DNA of 14,673 nt, taken from contig JAAZNS010000494.1 of the NCBI GenBank assembly GCA_012798185.1, positions 1 to 14,673 of the forward strand. The letters run 5' to 3'. The DNA comes from Chloroflexota bacterium. GTDB lineage: Bacteria > Chloroflexota > Anaerolineae > Anaerolineales > UBA4823. The notes under the pieces are model-generated. The model was not told where the DNA came from. It saw nothing but the letters and a program-made list of their open reading frames with translations, and searched no databases. A program made the position numbers and the translations under genes. This document shows, piece after piece, positions 14,541-14,673 of this stretch (position 1 is the stretch's first letter; every line of letters begins with the position of its first letter).

Positions 14541-14673
14541 TTCTTGTTGCGGAAAGGCATAAGAACGATTTCGAAATGGCATCCGGCCATAAATGAGATC
14601 GGTTCTATCCTTTATACTCCGCAGGTTTTCACTTTTTGCTCTTTGACAAGTCTAAAAAATCGTTTTCCGAACA
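14541..14673. other. Unassigned sequence replacing the rest of hsdR
   Basis: No coding frame matching HsdR and no recognised gene. It contains a perfect 10-bp palindrome (ATTTCGAAAT, 14568-14577), a 5-bp hairpin (ATGGC/GCCAT, 14576-14590), a TTCTT/AAGAA-ended imperfect stem starting at 14541, and a TTGACA (14642-14647) with no matching -10 before the edge. It could be the end of an inserted element or simply DNA beyond a deletion. Confidence 0.4.

Noticed and set aside
14620..14673. 'GCTCTTTGACA'-like stretch at the right edge, considered as a CRISPR leader
   Set aside because: No repeat-spacer unit is visible and no cas gene lies in the window.

Overview
The window looks like accessory DNA from a planctomycete, probably of the Phycisphaerae (Sedimentisphaerales-like). 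This rests on two secreted proteins with 'PEPATLLLLG' PEP-CTERM sorting tails, a small secreted protein with a dockerin-like EF-hand pair ending 'FASLASYWL', and a secreted Rhs/YD giant carrying C-type lectin and LamG domains. Lineage is inferred from protein style only; no rRNA or tRNA gene was seen.

Layout. (1) 1-362, minus: the 5' part of a GHKL/HSP90-type ATPase gene that runs off the left edge and was found by translating the reverse strand. (2) 363-787: intergenic, with a leader hairpin. (3) 788-1174, plus: a small membrane protein of unknown role. (4) 6960-1211, minus: a probable two-gene unit, a 1784-residue secreted Rhs/YD protein followed 35 bp later by a 119-residue secreted YD-repeat/dockerin protein. 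(5) 9062-7123, minus: a 203-residue tyrosine recombinase and two translationally coupled PEP-CTERM proteins, closed by a clear Rho-independent terminator at 7074-7101. (6) 9063-9481: a 419-bp divergent control region with two adjacent inverted repeats, a -10 for the recombinase, a stand-alone plus-strand terminator, and a near-consensus TTGACA/TATAAT promoter. (7) 9482-14540, plus: a type I restriction-modification operon made of an excisionase-like HTH protein, a fused methylase-specificity protein (HsdM-HsdS with one target-recognition domain), a double zinc-ribbon protein with a HEPN-like C-terminus, and an HsdR that stops immediately before the Walker A motif of its motor. (8) 14541-14673: non-coding sequence of unknown origin that replaces the rest of hsdR.

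How the parts fit. The recombinase, HTH protein and RM operon look like a mobile defence island with a shared divergent control region. The HsdMS fusion would supply SAM-dependent methylation and, through its half-size S moiety, probably acts as a dimer on a symmetric split site. The zinc-ribbon/HEPN protein is coupled to hsdMS by an ATGA overlap and sits where E. coli prrC sits in its type I locus, so a backup RNase role that responds to RM failure is the most interesting hypothesis here. With HsdR broken, cutting is probably lost from this copy while methylation may persist. The Rhs giant with its variable tip and the small YD/dockerin protein in the usual immunity-gene slot is a second candidate system, of surface display or polymorphic-toxin type.
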